64,000 nt of DNA, from contig VJWM01000288.1 of NCBI GenBank assembly GCA_010909165.1, forward strand, positions 62,001 to 126,000, read 5' to 3'. The translations under genes and the position numbers were made by a program. Below are positions 11,101 through 23,764 of the stretch, one piece after another. Under the pieces are notes generated by a model, which searched no databases, had not been told where the DNA came from, and worked only from the letters and a program-made list of their open reading frames with translations. Every line of letters begins with the position of its first letter. The first letter of the stretch is position 1. Origin of the DNA: Anthoceros angustus (lineage: Eukaryota; Streptophyta; Anthocerotopsida; Anthocerotales; Anthocerotaceae).

Positions 11101-14100
11101 CACTTTGTGGCTGTCGGTGAAGGGTTATTGAAGTCCAACCGAGCGGGAGGAACATGAACAGCATTCAGTATTATAGGAGCATATCGGAAACAAGCTACTG
11201 CATTGCCGAACCTGCATTGGTCACCACCACCAATCATCAGCATTTGCAACGATGACAAAGGCAGAGCACATCTGACAGGCTATGTTCAGATGTGCTGTGT
11301 AACTGCACCCGAAGTGTCCTACCCATAGAATCGGAGGCAGTCCCTGTGCAAAGAGTGCCCACAGGCAGCAACCCGGCTTGCTGCTGCATGATTTGAGAAG
11401 CTCAGCTCCAAAAACTTCCCAAAGGAAAGGCCCCATGCAGCATCTGACATGACTCTGCTGCGTCCAGCAGGAGGCAATCCATCAACTCTTGGACACTTTA
11501 AGCAACGGTGCCACATCCATATTTTTCCTTCAGTCTCCCCTGGTAGCGCAGGCTTGTTTTGAAATCGCCGAACAGAGATAGTTAAGCTGCCCTGACGATG
11601 AGTAAAACAATGGATATGCGCATCAAGTGGCTCCTCACAAGATTGACAGTTACTCTGCATTCACATGAAAAGAACACTGAAATCAACAAGCTGAAACATT
11701 TTCAAAGCCTTCACTGTGTTGATGGCTATTGACAGCCAAAAAGACAGTTTGCCAGACAGAACGTACCGTATCAAACAAAGACTCGCGTAAATATCGTCCC
11801 AATGGCTTATCGCTGTTCCCATAGTACTTAATCCGGAAAAGGTGAGCCCGTTCGCATACAGTCCCCTTTTGAAGACACCGGCTAGACATTGAAACCAAAA
11901 TACTTTGATGATCAGACGGAGAGGGAGGAAAATCCTCCTTGCCGTCTTGGTCCTCCACCTGCCAGTTACTTGCGGGATCCATCTGAGGTATCTGCTCATC
12001 ATGGGAAACCAAGGCGTGCTCACCGCTAATACCATTGGATACAGATATCTGGTCTACAATACTTGCAGAATGATATGGAAAATGGGATCCATCGCTGACA
12101 ATTGAAGTACCATAACTACCATTAGCCAGACTGGAAACTAGTGCTTCAGATCTAGGCATCCCAGAGCCCTGCGATATAACAGTCACAGCCAATGGCAAGT
12201 GCCCATTCTCCTGAGGAATCTGTCGCAACGAAGCGGACAAACCAGAGACACCATGGCTGGGTTGTCTAGGCAGGGATCCAGTTCGGATGCCATTATTGTT
12301 ACTGTGAATCCCAGCAGAAGAAATTGTTGTGACAGCTGTTTTGATGACTGTTGAGCTAAAACCGATAGTTGTATGAGCAGGACTTGTACCCGGGGTGTTC
12401 ACCACTGAAGAGATTTGAGAAGATGCTGCAGAAGGAAGAACAGTACTCCACGTGGACGCTGTGCCAGGAAAGCCTTGTGGAAGCGGTGAAACTGACATGC
12501 TGCTCACTGAAGCCATACTTCGTGAGTGATCATCAGCAGTTGGAGTCTGCAAAGTGAACCCCGGCACCGAAGATATGGACCTGTCTGCAGCACCCTGGGT
12601 ATTTGGGAGAGCAACACTGACCGCTTGATTGAAGGCACAGTCTGGAAGGGTGGCACCTTCATCAGCCAAGAATGACGTCTCTAAGGCCAAGTGATAGGCT
12701 GCAAAAACTGCATACTGCACAACAGCTTTGACTTTCTTCAGTACATCTCCATTGGCTCCTTGAAGCAAGACCTAAAGAGGAGACAGAGGTGAAGACACGC
12801 TTAGCTGACTTGAAAAATCGAGAAGGAACACTACCTGGCTACAGTGACTGAACCACAAGAGAAGTGGCTCCACTTACTGTGCAACCAACTGGCCTGGGAC
12901 ACTCCTCAAAGAACATTAAAGTCTTTGACTTCTTCTCTCCTGCACATCCAGCACTCCCAAGCTCCTCGACGTATTTCTCAACATGGAACCACTCACAATG
13001 CCCGCAGTGTCCAGCTTTGGGTATATTGAGGCTCTCACATGACTGGAAAATCTGCGAACCAGTGCATCTTGCAATGCGGTCCATAACACATTTTTTGACG
13101 TTCAAAACTAGCGATATATCTTTGTTGAGAAGAAGCGTCTGGGCATGTCCTGATACGGTTTTCTCCACAAGAAGAACATTCGGGTGATGTTGCTCTATCC
13201 TATCAACCGTCATCTTGATATGGGCAATTTCCTGCACAAACAGAAAGGTGTCAACATCTGACTGCACACTTGTATTACAAATGGTGCACCCTAGGCCAAA
13301 GGATGTCAGTTTTCCAAAAAAAAACAGAAAAAGACAAAGAAAACCTGTTGCAGAAGCGTTTCTATTGATGAGAGCTGATTGGAAACGCGCTGGTATTCAA
13401 GGGCACCACCCAGCAAAAGAATTCTTGGATTCTTGTATCGTGATGACATACGCTTGTTATGCACGTTTTTCTTGCACACAACACCTTTGACAACAAAGCT
13501 GCAGGAATGAAAAAAGTAACAAGCAAAGGGGTCAATACCACTGACGCATAATGTCACAGGTTAGAACAGGAAACAAGGCAAGACGAGAAAAACGAGAGGG
13601 AAAACGTGCACTTAATTCCATGAGACAAGTGCAATTAGCCGACCTGTCCCGCCTATGTCCAGAAGCTAGACATTTCACTTTGACATAGTTTCCAGGATCC
13701 ATTGCTCCACCTCCCTTGTCAGGTTTGACAAGACTGGCCGCTTCCATGGACAGTGAAGAAACAATGGAAAGCCAGCTGTCAGGATCGACTTCCTCCTCTG
13801 GCACCTCAAGACCTGCTCCCTCAAGCAGCTTTGCAACCAGAGCTCTGAAATGGCCACCAACAAGACTTCGCAATGCTGCCTTCTCTTTGACTTTAAACTC
13901 GCTGCTACTGACACTGCCCTCCGACGGAGGTAACCCCCAACCACCCTCATCATCCTCGTCTTCAACATCCTCTTCGTCGACCATATTAGTATCTTCCTCT
14001 TCAGGCGGTGGCGGATCCCAGAGAAGGGCATTGTTCTCAAAGTCGACGGGTTTCAGCCCCTCGCTATTGTAGACCTCGTACAAGCCTGGCTGCTGGGGAG

Positions 14101-14987
14101 GATCACCAGACAGCAGTTGAGGCTCTCCACTTTTTCTAGAACCATCCTCACTCCTTGAGACTCTACCCTCTCCATCGTCTGGAGGCAGAGGGCTGCCATC
14201 AAAGCTCTGAGAGGAATTGAACTTGTCGGAATGACTTGTGTGCTGGTTATCAGTGAGCTCTAGGTCTATCACACTGTCATCTTCAAACTCCTCCCCTTGA
14301 AGCCTACTAAGGTCGGCCAGCCGTGAGTAACGTGCATGATCATCATAATCATTATCCTTGTTAAAGAAATCGTCTTCATCGTCACTTCTGCATACGTAGC
14401 CGAAACAGAAGGATCCCGTTCAGGCACCTCACACCACCAGTGAAGCAAGCAGTGCAGAAAGCAGCTAGACAGCGCAGGGACGAAAACGTCACAACTCACC
14501 GGTTGCCATAAGTCGTAGGCGGGCTGGAGGGCTGATAGTCCACCTTAACCGAGCGCTGAGCCATGGTCAAGTGGGCAGAGACACCATCCAAATCAAGGTC
14601 CACCTCCTCGGAGGCGATGGCTGTCATCGGAGGATCCTGAGAGTCGGCATGAAGCTGGGGAAGGTCACCTGCATCGGCACTGTCCTGCGTGAACACCTTG
14701 TAGCAGTAATTGCAGACCCGCACTCGGTGTTCGGCCCCCTCCTCATCAGCACCGTTGGCGTCGGGAACAGGTATGGTATTCACAGAGCAATTTCCACAGA
14801 AAACCTTGCCGCATCTGCGACAGTGATGGCGGCGATTGAAGATGGTGAACGCAACCTCGCACTCGTAGCACAGGCGGCAATTCCGATCGGGCATCCAAAA
14901 CTCACGGGCCGAAGGCTCTGGCTTGTGCGGAATCCATGCGCGAATGCGTTCGAACAGGTCGCTGAAGACATTTACCGAGGCCTCCAT
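8154..14987 (-). CDS. FAB1: 1-phosphatidylinositol-3-phosphate 5-kinase FAB1 (PIKfyve/Fab1, FYVE-containing)
   Basis: Makes PI(3,5)P2 from PI3P on endosomes and vacuoles. Eleven exons: 14987-14500, 14387-13644, 13498-13345, 13231-12878, 12771-11767, 11654-11323, 11211-11079, 10993-10817, 10683-8971, 8874-8614, 8498-8154, all GT-AG, summing to 5706 nt (1901 aa; plant FAB1A/B are about 1750-1800). The FYVE finger at residues 30-100 has the PI3P-binding core [13 protein letters not shown]-1/chaperonin-like domain spans about 411-600 ([33 protein letters not shown]). A conserved Cys-rich block follows near 916-1026 ([31 protein letters not shown]). A long Ser-rich linker precedes the C-terminal PIP kinase domain (about 1600-1890) with [37 protein letters not shown] and [14 protein letters not shown]. 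All key kinase motifs are present. The start ATG at 14987 begins just before the FYVE domain, as in plant homologues. Intron 9 is unusual (listed separately). Confidence 0.96.
8875..8970 (-). other. FAB1: Stopless, frame-preserving 96-nt intron 9 of FAB1
   Basis: This intron has good GT and CAG borders and splits the conserved kinase stretch ...LGLYQ / VTVKK. It is 96 nt (32 codons) and contains no stop in the host frame, so a retained transcript would encode an intact protein with a 32-residue cysteine-rich insertion in the kinase domain. Removal is supported by family alignment, since LGxYQVTVK is continuous in known FAB1 proteins. Confidence 0.8.
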
Positions 14988-15800
14988 CTACCGTCATACC
15001 TACGCCTCCGCAGATGATGCAGCTGACAAAGCTACACCACCAGCCGTCCCAATTGCGCTGCCTTGCGCCGCGCGTCCCAATTCCGGCTTCCCTTCCCCTC
15101 TCCACCTCCGGCAACGCCCTACCCAGTACACACACCTCCCTCCGAATTGCGCCTCAGGGATGCTTATTCTCAGAGCCCCGGTCTCCCAGATCCGCAATTC
15201 CACTCCCAATCCAATTCCCTTTTTCTCCAGGCACGAGAAGCCGGACGTCGTCGTCCTCCTCCTCCCCTCCCTACATCCACAACCCGGAAGCTGCAAGATC
15301 CCTCCTGCGGGTCCAGCAGCTGGCGCCCGCTCCCGAGCTCAGATTGATGCAAGAATTGGATGCTCGATGCTCGAGGGCGGCAGGGCAGGGCAGGGCAGGG
15401 CAGGGCAGGGCACACAAACGGGGAGCGGGCGGAGGCAGGAGCGGAGTGGATGCGGGGCCGAGGGCGCAGGCGCAGAGGCGGCAGCGGCAGCCGGGACAGG
15501 GCGCAGGCTCCAGGCTCCAGGCTCCCGGCTCCAGGCTCAGGCGCAGACTCGGGCTCGGGCGCAGAGAGAGGTGTGGGCCGCGGACCCTGGGCGCAGCAGC
15601 AGGGTGGTGGAAGGGGGAAGCGAGCAAGAAAGGGCATCCGCCATGTCCATGCGGTGGGCGCAAGCCCAGTATGCCTGCTTCCGTGGCACTTCTTCAAACT
15701 CTCTCTTTCCCCTTCGCTTGGCTTTGCTTTTGGATGTATTCGTACTGTATTGAGATCAAGGTAAACAGTACTGTACAAGTGGTAAAACCCTAGCTTCCGG
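14988..15800. promoter_or_regulatory. GC-rich upstream region of FAB1 with GGGCA repeat and telo-box
   Basis: About 800 bp upstream of the FAB1 start is strongly GC-rich. It holds a (GGCAG)n-type simple repeat at about 15379-15411 and CTCCAGG-type repeats near 15505-15540. It ends with a telo-box-like AAACCCTAG at 15785-15793. Several long open frames on both strands here are composition artefacts. The region probably includes the 5' UTR and promoter; no TATA box is obvious. Confidence 0.4.
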
Positions 15801-16315
15801 GAACATATTTAGAGTGTTTCCTTCTCGGGAACCAAAAACCGCTTGTTTTGCAACCTCCAGCATCTACAAATCGTTGCTTCTGCCGCCTAATACGCCCATC
15901 GCACACCGCAGTTTGACATTTGCCTCCCCAGTTACATACGTTCCCCGACGCCCCACTTGTTTGTTTAGGTCTCGCCATCCAAAACCGTTATTACTCTCCC
16001 TCTACAACATATCTCGATCGTTACAAACAGGTGGGGCGGGATATATTTCTCATGTGGAGGTCTCACCAGGAAAAGAAAATCAGATGCTTTCCAAGGACGG
16101 ATGGATTAGTGATCATTTTTCAAATTATATATATATATATCATGTAAATCATGGTAAAATATTAAAATAAATTATTTCAATATTGAACTCTCTAAATAAT
16201 CCCATCTCTTGATTGACTGACAAGTTCATAGGTCTCTTTCATTTTCACTCAAAAAAGGAACAAGTTCATATGACCGGTGAGATTGCGTACAAGGAATAGC
16301 ATACCTATTCATGTT

Positions 16316-16424
16316 GTCGTGAAACTTTTATGCGAGTATGTTCACGTGGGGGGTCGTGAAACTTTGTGCGAGTATGTTCACGTGGGGGGTCGTGAAACTT
16401 TCTGCGAATATGCTCAAGTGGGTC
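16316..16424. repeat. Three 36-37-bp tandem repeats carrying G-box cores
   Basis: Copies start at 16316, 16353 and 16389 with GTCGTGAAACTTT. Two of them contain GTTCACGTGGGG, which includes the G-box hexamer CACGTG. The third copy is diverged (CTCAAGTGGG). Confidence 0.8.
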
Positions 16425-16463
16425 GCAGTACTCGTTTGATTGTCGCACTTCTGTGGTTATGGT

Positions 16464-16695
16464 ATGTACTATACAATTCAGATGTCTCTTTCTCGATAGT
16501 GGAGTAGAGCGGTGGTGTTTCATATATGTCTTGTGCAATTTGGATTTGTCTTTCTCGGTAGTGGGAGTAGGGAGATGGTGTTTTCATGTATGTACTATAC
16601 AAGTCCGGATTTGTCTTTCTCGATAGTGGAGTAGGTATATACTGTACAATTTTGGATTTGCCTTTCTCGGTAGTGGAGTAGGGCGGTGGAATTCC
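16464..16695. repeat. Diverged tandem repeats (about 55-75 bp)
   Basis: The phrase TTTCTCGATAGTGGAGTAG or TTTCTCGGTAGTGGGAGTAG recurs four times together with TACTATACAA-like and GGATTTGTC-like phrases, giving an old imperfect tandem array. Confidence 0.65.
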
Positions 16696-16842
16696 ACGTG
16701 AATGTGCCAGAGATAAGTACCATGGAAGTGTCACATTTAGTACATACACATGTGACCTTCTGACTTGGGTCGTAGAGTGACCTATGTACATATGACAGAT
16801 GTGCTATTTTACGTCTAGATACATATGAACTTGACAGTCCAC

Positions 16843-16920
16843 TTGGTGGATGTTCGTGCCGAGATCAATAATGCATCCACCATCAAGTGGATGTTCGTGC
16901 CAAGATCAATAATGCATCCT
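16843..16920. repeat. 41-bp tandem duplication
   Basis: GTGGATGTTCGTGCC(G/A)AGATCAATAATGCATCC is present twice, period 41. The following stretch 16921-18089 is A/T-rich in part (an A-rich tract near 17090-17115) and shows no recognised gene. Confidence 0.75.
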
Positions 16921-18089
16921 CCGTCATAACAAGATACCAATGAGTATATGGTGTCTTCACTATTGGACCAAAGTACAATCATGGTGCATTCACCATGGAA
17001 GTGAGGTACAATTTAGTAGTGTGTTTGAAGTATGGACATGCAATATTGCATTCATCAAACTACTAAGTGTATACAATCAACCTACAAAAAATAGAGAAAA
17101 AAAAAGAAAGGAAAAGACCTAGGATATAAATAATAGAGGAATGACAACAAGGGATAACTAGAACATCCATCCATATGAGCACAAAAATATCCCTTACAAG
17201 CAAAATCGCACAAAACCATAATCACAAATAACCAAAATCCCACCAAACCAAAAGCGCACCAAACCTAAGTCGCACCCCGACAAGCCAATCCATTTCAAGA
17301 AATATTCAGTATTACAATCAAACGCTTGAAAAGCTGCAATCAACCCATCCCACAGCCTCGCTGCAAGGAGAGCAATACTAAAGCTTAAACCTTCTAGTTC
17401 AAAACTAGAAAAAGATTATAATAAATTTTCCAGATATGGTACATAATCTGAGCAACTACCAAACACCTAGAGAGAACAACCATGGAATACGGGCGAAAGC
17501 GGCTGGAACTAGCGAAAAGCGCAAAGGGGTTTTGACGACCTAAGAAGCTGATGAGGGCCCTATGAAGCCGTGTGACGGTTGGCAAAATAACGGCATCTTT
17601 TACTGGCGGTTGTTGATCACGACTTAGAGCCTACCCTATCCCCAAGGCAGCGACGAAAACGAGCCAATCACCATATACATAATCCGGCGATAGAACCTAC
17701 CCGTTGAAAAGATCCCAACGTCGGGCTGCCGGCAGGCTGATCTCAAAGAGCATGACAAAAGTTGCGGTTGCAACTGTGGACCCGGCAACAGTCAGAACGC
17801 TGGTGGAGACCGCACTACGAGGCCACGAATGCGAACAGTCGTCACAGCTCCACTCCACTGCGCCGCCTCCATCAAAGGCACAAAATTAGAACTCTGCTAC
17901 GTCTAAGCATCGATACATACAACACAGTCCCCTCCCACGGCCCACCGCATCTACCCATTTGGCTGAGCATGTACCCCACCATAACAGTTGGAATCCGCAA
18001 ACAGGAGACAAGGCATCAAAATATGACCTCAAAGTGCTTGCAAGCTAGTTTGCATCCTAGGATACGTCTGTGGTACACGGGGGGGGGAC

Positions 18090-19574
<1,485 letters not shown>

Positions 19575-20182
19575 TTCAACCGGCCCCAACAAAGATGGAA
19601 TTTGAACAAGCGTTTCCCGCCGGCATCGACTCTCAAACAGTCCTAAATTCACAGCAGGTATCACTGCAACTCCTGCAGCCTGGGCCCTAAAACTAATCTA
19701 TTTACATGTCAGCCATCATCGCCCATCTCCACACCCGCTAGCCACAATCTACCGTGAGGCCCCTTCTTGACATGTATCCTTCCATACAGCGTATCGCTCA
19801 TCCCGAGGCATGTCATTTATGGAAACGTTTATCCTTAAACGTTATATACATACCAGATCGCCAAATAAGCCTTTACCATATATGTGAACTACAAGAGCTG
19901 CTGCTTGGATTGGATCACGCGGAGGAGAGCAGGAAATGAAGCCACATGGCAAGATCGTGCATTGATTTTCGAAGAGCTTAGGTCCACCTTTGACGTCAAT
20001 GTCAAATCAAAGTCCCATTAAGCTTACACATTAGCAGAAGTGAGACCTTCGATGGGCAAACCTAGGAAGCTTGGGACACGGCGACATCGAGAACCAGCAG
20101 CAGCTATGACAAAAACAATTGCTCTATGTACATTGGGTTTTAGCAGTGAACATTGTCATACCATCCTGAACCACTGGAACGG

Positions 20183-20273
20183 GATAAGTGCCTAGGATTT
20201 TGCACGCTGGTACACTATCCAGGTCATGCCAAGACAGTGTACCAGCAAATGCACAAAATACTGGGTACTTATC
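20183..20273. ncRNA. Long imperfect hairpin, miRNA-precursor-like (unproven)
   Basis: The left arm GATAAGTGCC..ATTTTGCA..CTGGTACACT (20183-20216) pairs with the right arm AGTGTACCAG..TGCACAAAAT..TACTTATC (20236-20273) across a 19-nt loop. The inner 10 bp are perfect and the rest has a few mismatches and small bulges, giving about 34-nt arms as in plant pre-miRNAs. Strand and expression are unknown; a small inverted-repeat transposon remnant is the main alternative. The remainder of 19575-21200, the intergenic space between two divergent genes, holds no recognised gene. Confidence 0.35.
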
Positions 20274-21226
20274 AGACAACCGTGTTGGAAATCGGCTTTG
20301 GGAGTTCAACTTTCAGACAGAAACAAATCCGCAGCATTCCCAGCCATTCGACATGCCAGATAGCCAATGCCACTTCCCCCTGACAGACTAGACACTCACC
20401 ATGGAAAGGTCCCCTTCCGCTGAATAAAGTGCAAGGATCAGTGCAAGGATGAGGTCTCATCGCAGTGTTCAGAGCCTAAGCCCCCAGGATCTCACAAGTG
20501 CAAGAAAGTGGGGGCTCGGCATTCACTCCTCAAGGTACTCATGCTTGTCATCATGTCTCTGCATCCAGTCGCACCTAGCAGCCCAAGTTACATAATCTCC
20601 CAAACCCCGTTCCCACAAGCTTACAGAAGACGGCTCAGATCAAGTGTAAATAGATCACTCATGGAAGGCAATAACAGCATGTGCCAGGGCACCCTCTCGG
20701 ATACCTACCGGCACAGACCAAACCTCGAGTGTCCTTCCTCGTTCCAATCCTCGCCGAAACATATCAAAACAACCCTCGACAGCACGAATAAGTACTGGAC
20801 TACGAGAGACAGCTTAACGAAGGGGCAACGTGGTCAGTCCAGGATTCTCGGTTACCACGGAATACCAGGCCCACAGCACTCAAGGAGCAGAACCAAAGAA
20901 GGCAATCCCTGTCGGCCAAACTCACGCCAATGCACGCTCACCTTCTCATCAACCTAGACGCTGCAAAACTGCGTACTTCGACACAGCTCAACAAGAAACT
21001 CTAGAGCCAGTCCGCGTATGTGGACAGAACTCGAGAATCTGGCCAGCCTGAGTAGAACGCTGGCATGCTCCAGACACGGAGACCAGTCCCCAAGGCTTGA
21101 GAAAGCGCTCAATTATGGGCTATGCTCCATGACTGTGCAATTCAGACGCCACTCTTCACTTCTTCTTCTTGAATAACTGGTGTGGGGTATTTCATAGTTC
21201 AGCAGCACTCCTTCTGCCACCCAGTG

Positions 21227-21250
21227 AACCCTAAACCTAACTTATATATA
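21227..21250 (+). promoter_or_regulatory. Telo-box and TATA-like element of the RPS19 promoter
   Basis: AACCCTAAA (21227-21235), the telo-box typical of plant ribosomal-protein promoters, lies 70 bp before the RPS19 start. It is directly followed by CTTATATATAT, a TATA-like run. The spacing fits a short 5' UTR. Confidence 0.65.
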
Positions 21251-21305
21251 TTTTCGTCCCTCCACTCGGAATCTCTTTTAGCGCACAACTCTTCCAGACC
21301 CAGCC

Positions 21306-22072
21306 ATGGCGGCTACTGCGAAGACGGTGAAGGATGTGCCATCGCACGAATTTGTGCGCGCCTACGCTGCGCACCTGAAGAAATCCGGCAAGGTATGCTG
21401 TGTTCTGTTGACGCGATTCCGCAGCTGGAGTGATTGGTGACAGCTGGGGTGGGTTCGTTCTGACTCCTTGCTGCGTCGTACAGATCAACGTCCCAGCTTG
21501 GGTAGATATCGTGAAGACAGCAACCTTCAAGGAGCTGGCACCATATGACCCTGATTGGTATTACATCAGGACGGGTACGTTGACGTTGTTCAGCCCGAGT
21601 CAGGAGGCATGTTGAAGGGATTCATACTTGTTGAATGAAAGCAGTATGTTGATTTCTTGGAGGCCTGTGCTTCCCCTGAATCCTGTTGTCTAACTCTGGA
21701 TGGGGTGGTGCTGATCTGAACAGCTTCCATGGCCAGGAAGATCTACCTTCGACATGGCATTGGATTGGGTGCTTTCCGCAAGATTTATGGAGGTCGCAAG
21801 AGCAACGGTGTAAGACCCTCGCACTTCGCCAAGAGCAGCGGGGCCATTGCAAGGAGTGTGTTGAAGCAGCTGGAGACCCTTGATATTATTAACAAGGACC
21901 CGAAAGGGTTAGTCTCTGTTCATCCTTTTCGGTAACCGTGCATGCTGTTAGCTTGCTTTTCAAAAGCGTCTGATGTCGGTGTTTTCTTCCCCGCAGAGGA
22001 AGGCGTATTACATCGAGCGGACAACGGGACCTCGACCAAGTCGCAGGCCGCATCGCCGTGGCTCCCGCCTGA
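21306..22072 (+). CDS. RPS19: 40S ribosomal protein S19 (eS19)
   Basis: Four exons (21306-21392, 21484-21574, 21724-21907, 21997-22072) total 438 nt, 145 aa, the normal eS19 length. Diagnostic stretches are [73 protein letters not shown] and the C-terminal [16 protein letters not shown]. eS19 sits in the head of the small subunit and is needed for 18S rRNA 3' maturation. A telo-box promoter is upstream. Introns are 91, 149 and 89 bp. No defects are seen. Confidence 0.97.
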
Positions 22073-22673
22073 GAATCGTTTACGAATTACTTCTATGGGA
22101 ATTTTGCCTGCGACTCTCTGTACCCAGCTCTGAATTAGGTTGAGGATGAGTAGGCAGTTAGTGGAACGAGGTTTCGGTTTGACGATACAACTACTCTCGG
22201 GGTGGTCTCTCCTGCGGACCTCACGAGCTGCCAGTTTCTGGAAGTAAACATGATTTTTGGGGAGTTGACGAGGGTTGGGAGTGTACAAGCAGGGCCTTCA
22301 GACCTCGTAAAGAATCGATGGCGAGATCACAACCTGGGGGGCTGGCAGTTGGAGGACGTGACATGCCTATCAACCCAGGGAGGTATCAGCAAACACCAGG
22401 GGCGTGGTGGTGGATGAAGCCGAGAGCTTGTCGCAGCGGGAAAGGCAGAAGTCCTGACTGCGGCTACGACAATTAAGGAGAGCTAATTGTTGGTCTTTGT
22501 TTCAGCGGGTCAGTTCTAAGAGTTCTGATTCGACGTGTTGCGCATTATCACAAGTACACAAACCTCGCCCTCGTTTCGCCCGTCGCTGGCGCGTCACACA
22601 GAAAACAGAAAATTCGCCTTGAACTCTCTGCGAACGCTACGCTGTTGTGTCAGGTGAAGGACGGGAGAAGGTA

Positions 22674-23195
22674 CAGTCGGCCCCCCCTAATTGGGAATTC
22701 TATAAATGGGATTCCTCTCTAAATGGGACCTCCCATCCTACTCCCTTTAGTTTATAATGTAACAAATGGGACTTTTCCTAAATGATAATTGGGACCTTTT
22801 GAAGCATACATTCATGTTAGTTTCACCTCCTAAATGGGATTTCTCATTTTTTTACTAAAAATCTAAAAAGAAAAAGAATCCATTATTTCAGAGCTTTATA
22901 GACTTTTAGGTGTGATTGAAGACTCTTAAGCTAAGCTTTTCCTTTATGATAGGTAGAGGTTTTTGATGCTTAGAGAGAGTGCTAGCTTTCAAACAACTAT
23001 ATAAAGAACTGGTAAAAGTTATTTTAGTGAAACCTATCAATCAAAATTTAAATTTTCTTTTTGGGTATTTTTTGATTTGTTTTAAAGTTTATAACATTTT
23101 ATTATTTTTAAATAGGGAAAATACAATCGGGACACCTCCCTTAATGGGACCTCTAAAGGCACTCCGAACCAGTCCCAATTAGGGGGGGTGGACTG
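22674..23195. mobile_element. Tc1/mariner-type MITE
   Basis: 522-bp AT-rich element without coding capacity. The left end CAGTCGGCCCCCCCTAATTG and the right end (reverse complement CAGTCCACCCCCCCTAATTG) are about 23-bp terminal inverted repeats, flanked on both sides by TA (22672-22673 and 23196-23197), the target duplication of Tc1/mariner elements. Inside, AAATGGGAC(C/T)T-like words recur near both ends. It lies about 600 bp downstream of the RPS19 stop. The stretch 23198-23764 after it contains nothing recognised. Confidence 0.85.
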
Positions 23196-23764
23196 TAGTT
23201 TGCTTATCAGATATCGTTGATGGACTTTTTACCACTGAGGCAAACAGCCACACAGGGGTGGGTTGTGTCTGCAAGTTGTCATTATTTTGGAGAGGGTCCA
23301 CGAGGAACCAGTTGGCCTATTCGTACGACATCCTTACGCCGCTGGAAGACGTTTTTCTTAATATCCACGTTTTTGTAAGGCATTTGCACATAGGTACCTA
23401 CTCATTGGACCAGGGGTCGAATTTCGGTAGTAGGCATGCCTTTGTCAAATAAGTTTCTAGTAAGAAAACCATTTACGACACAAATCCCAATGGAGGAAGG
23501 TGAACAATCTATCAGACTCCCTCTCGCAGAGCTGGTCCTGATCAACACTAGATATGCTCAAGCGTTGGTCAGTTCTGGTTCTACCAAGTACCTAGTAGCA
23601 CTCTAGGCAACTGGGTACTTAGTTTGTCAATTTAACGTTCTAAACTCCTTGTGACTACGTAATCCAGGATTCTAATGTAGGCTAATTTACCAAGAGTTTT
23701 CAGGGCTCCAATCGCTGTAAAAATATAGGCCGAACCACTGGTTTCAGATAGTGGTTCACGTACA

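Noticed and set aside
10986..11258. Alternative reading of FAB1 introns as separate small genes
   Set aside because: The pieces join into one 5706-nt frame with consistent GT-AG borders and match FAB1 throughout.
14923..15793. Long overlapping open frames on both strands (up to 276 codons) in the GC-rich region upstream of FAB1
   Set aside because: High GC depletes stop codons; frames are open on several strands at once, are rich in Pro/Ser/Arg/Gly and simple repeats, and match no family.
20508..20957. 149-codon plus-strand frame between STEEP1-like gene and RPS19
   Set aside because: No domain, low-complexity Ser/Pro/Arg composition and no splice or family support.
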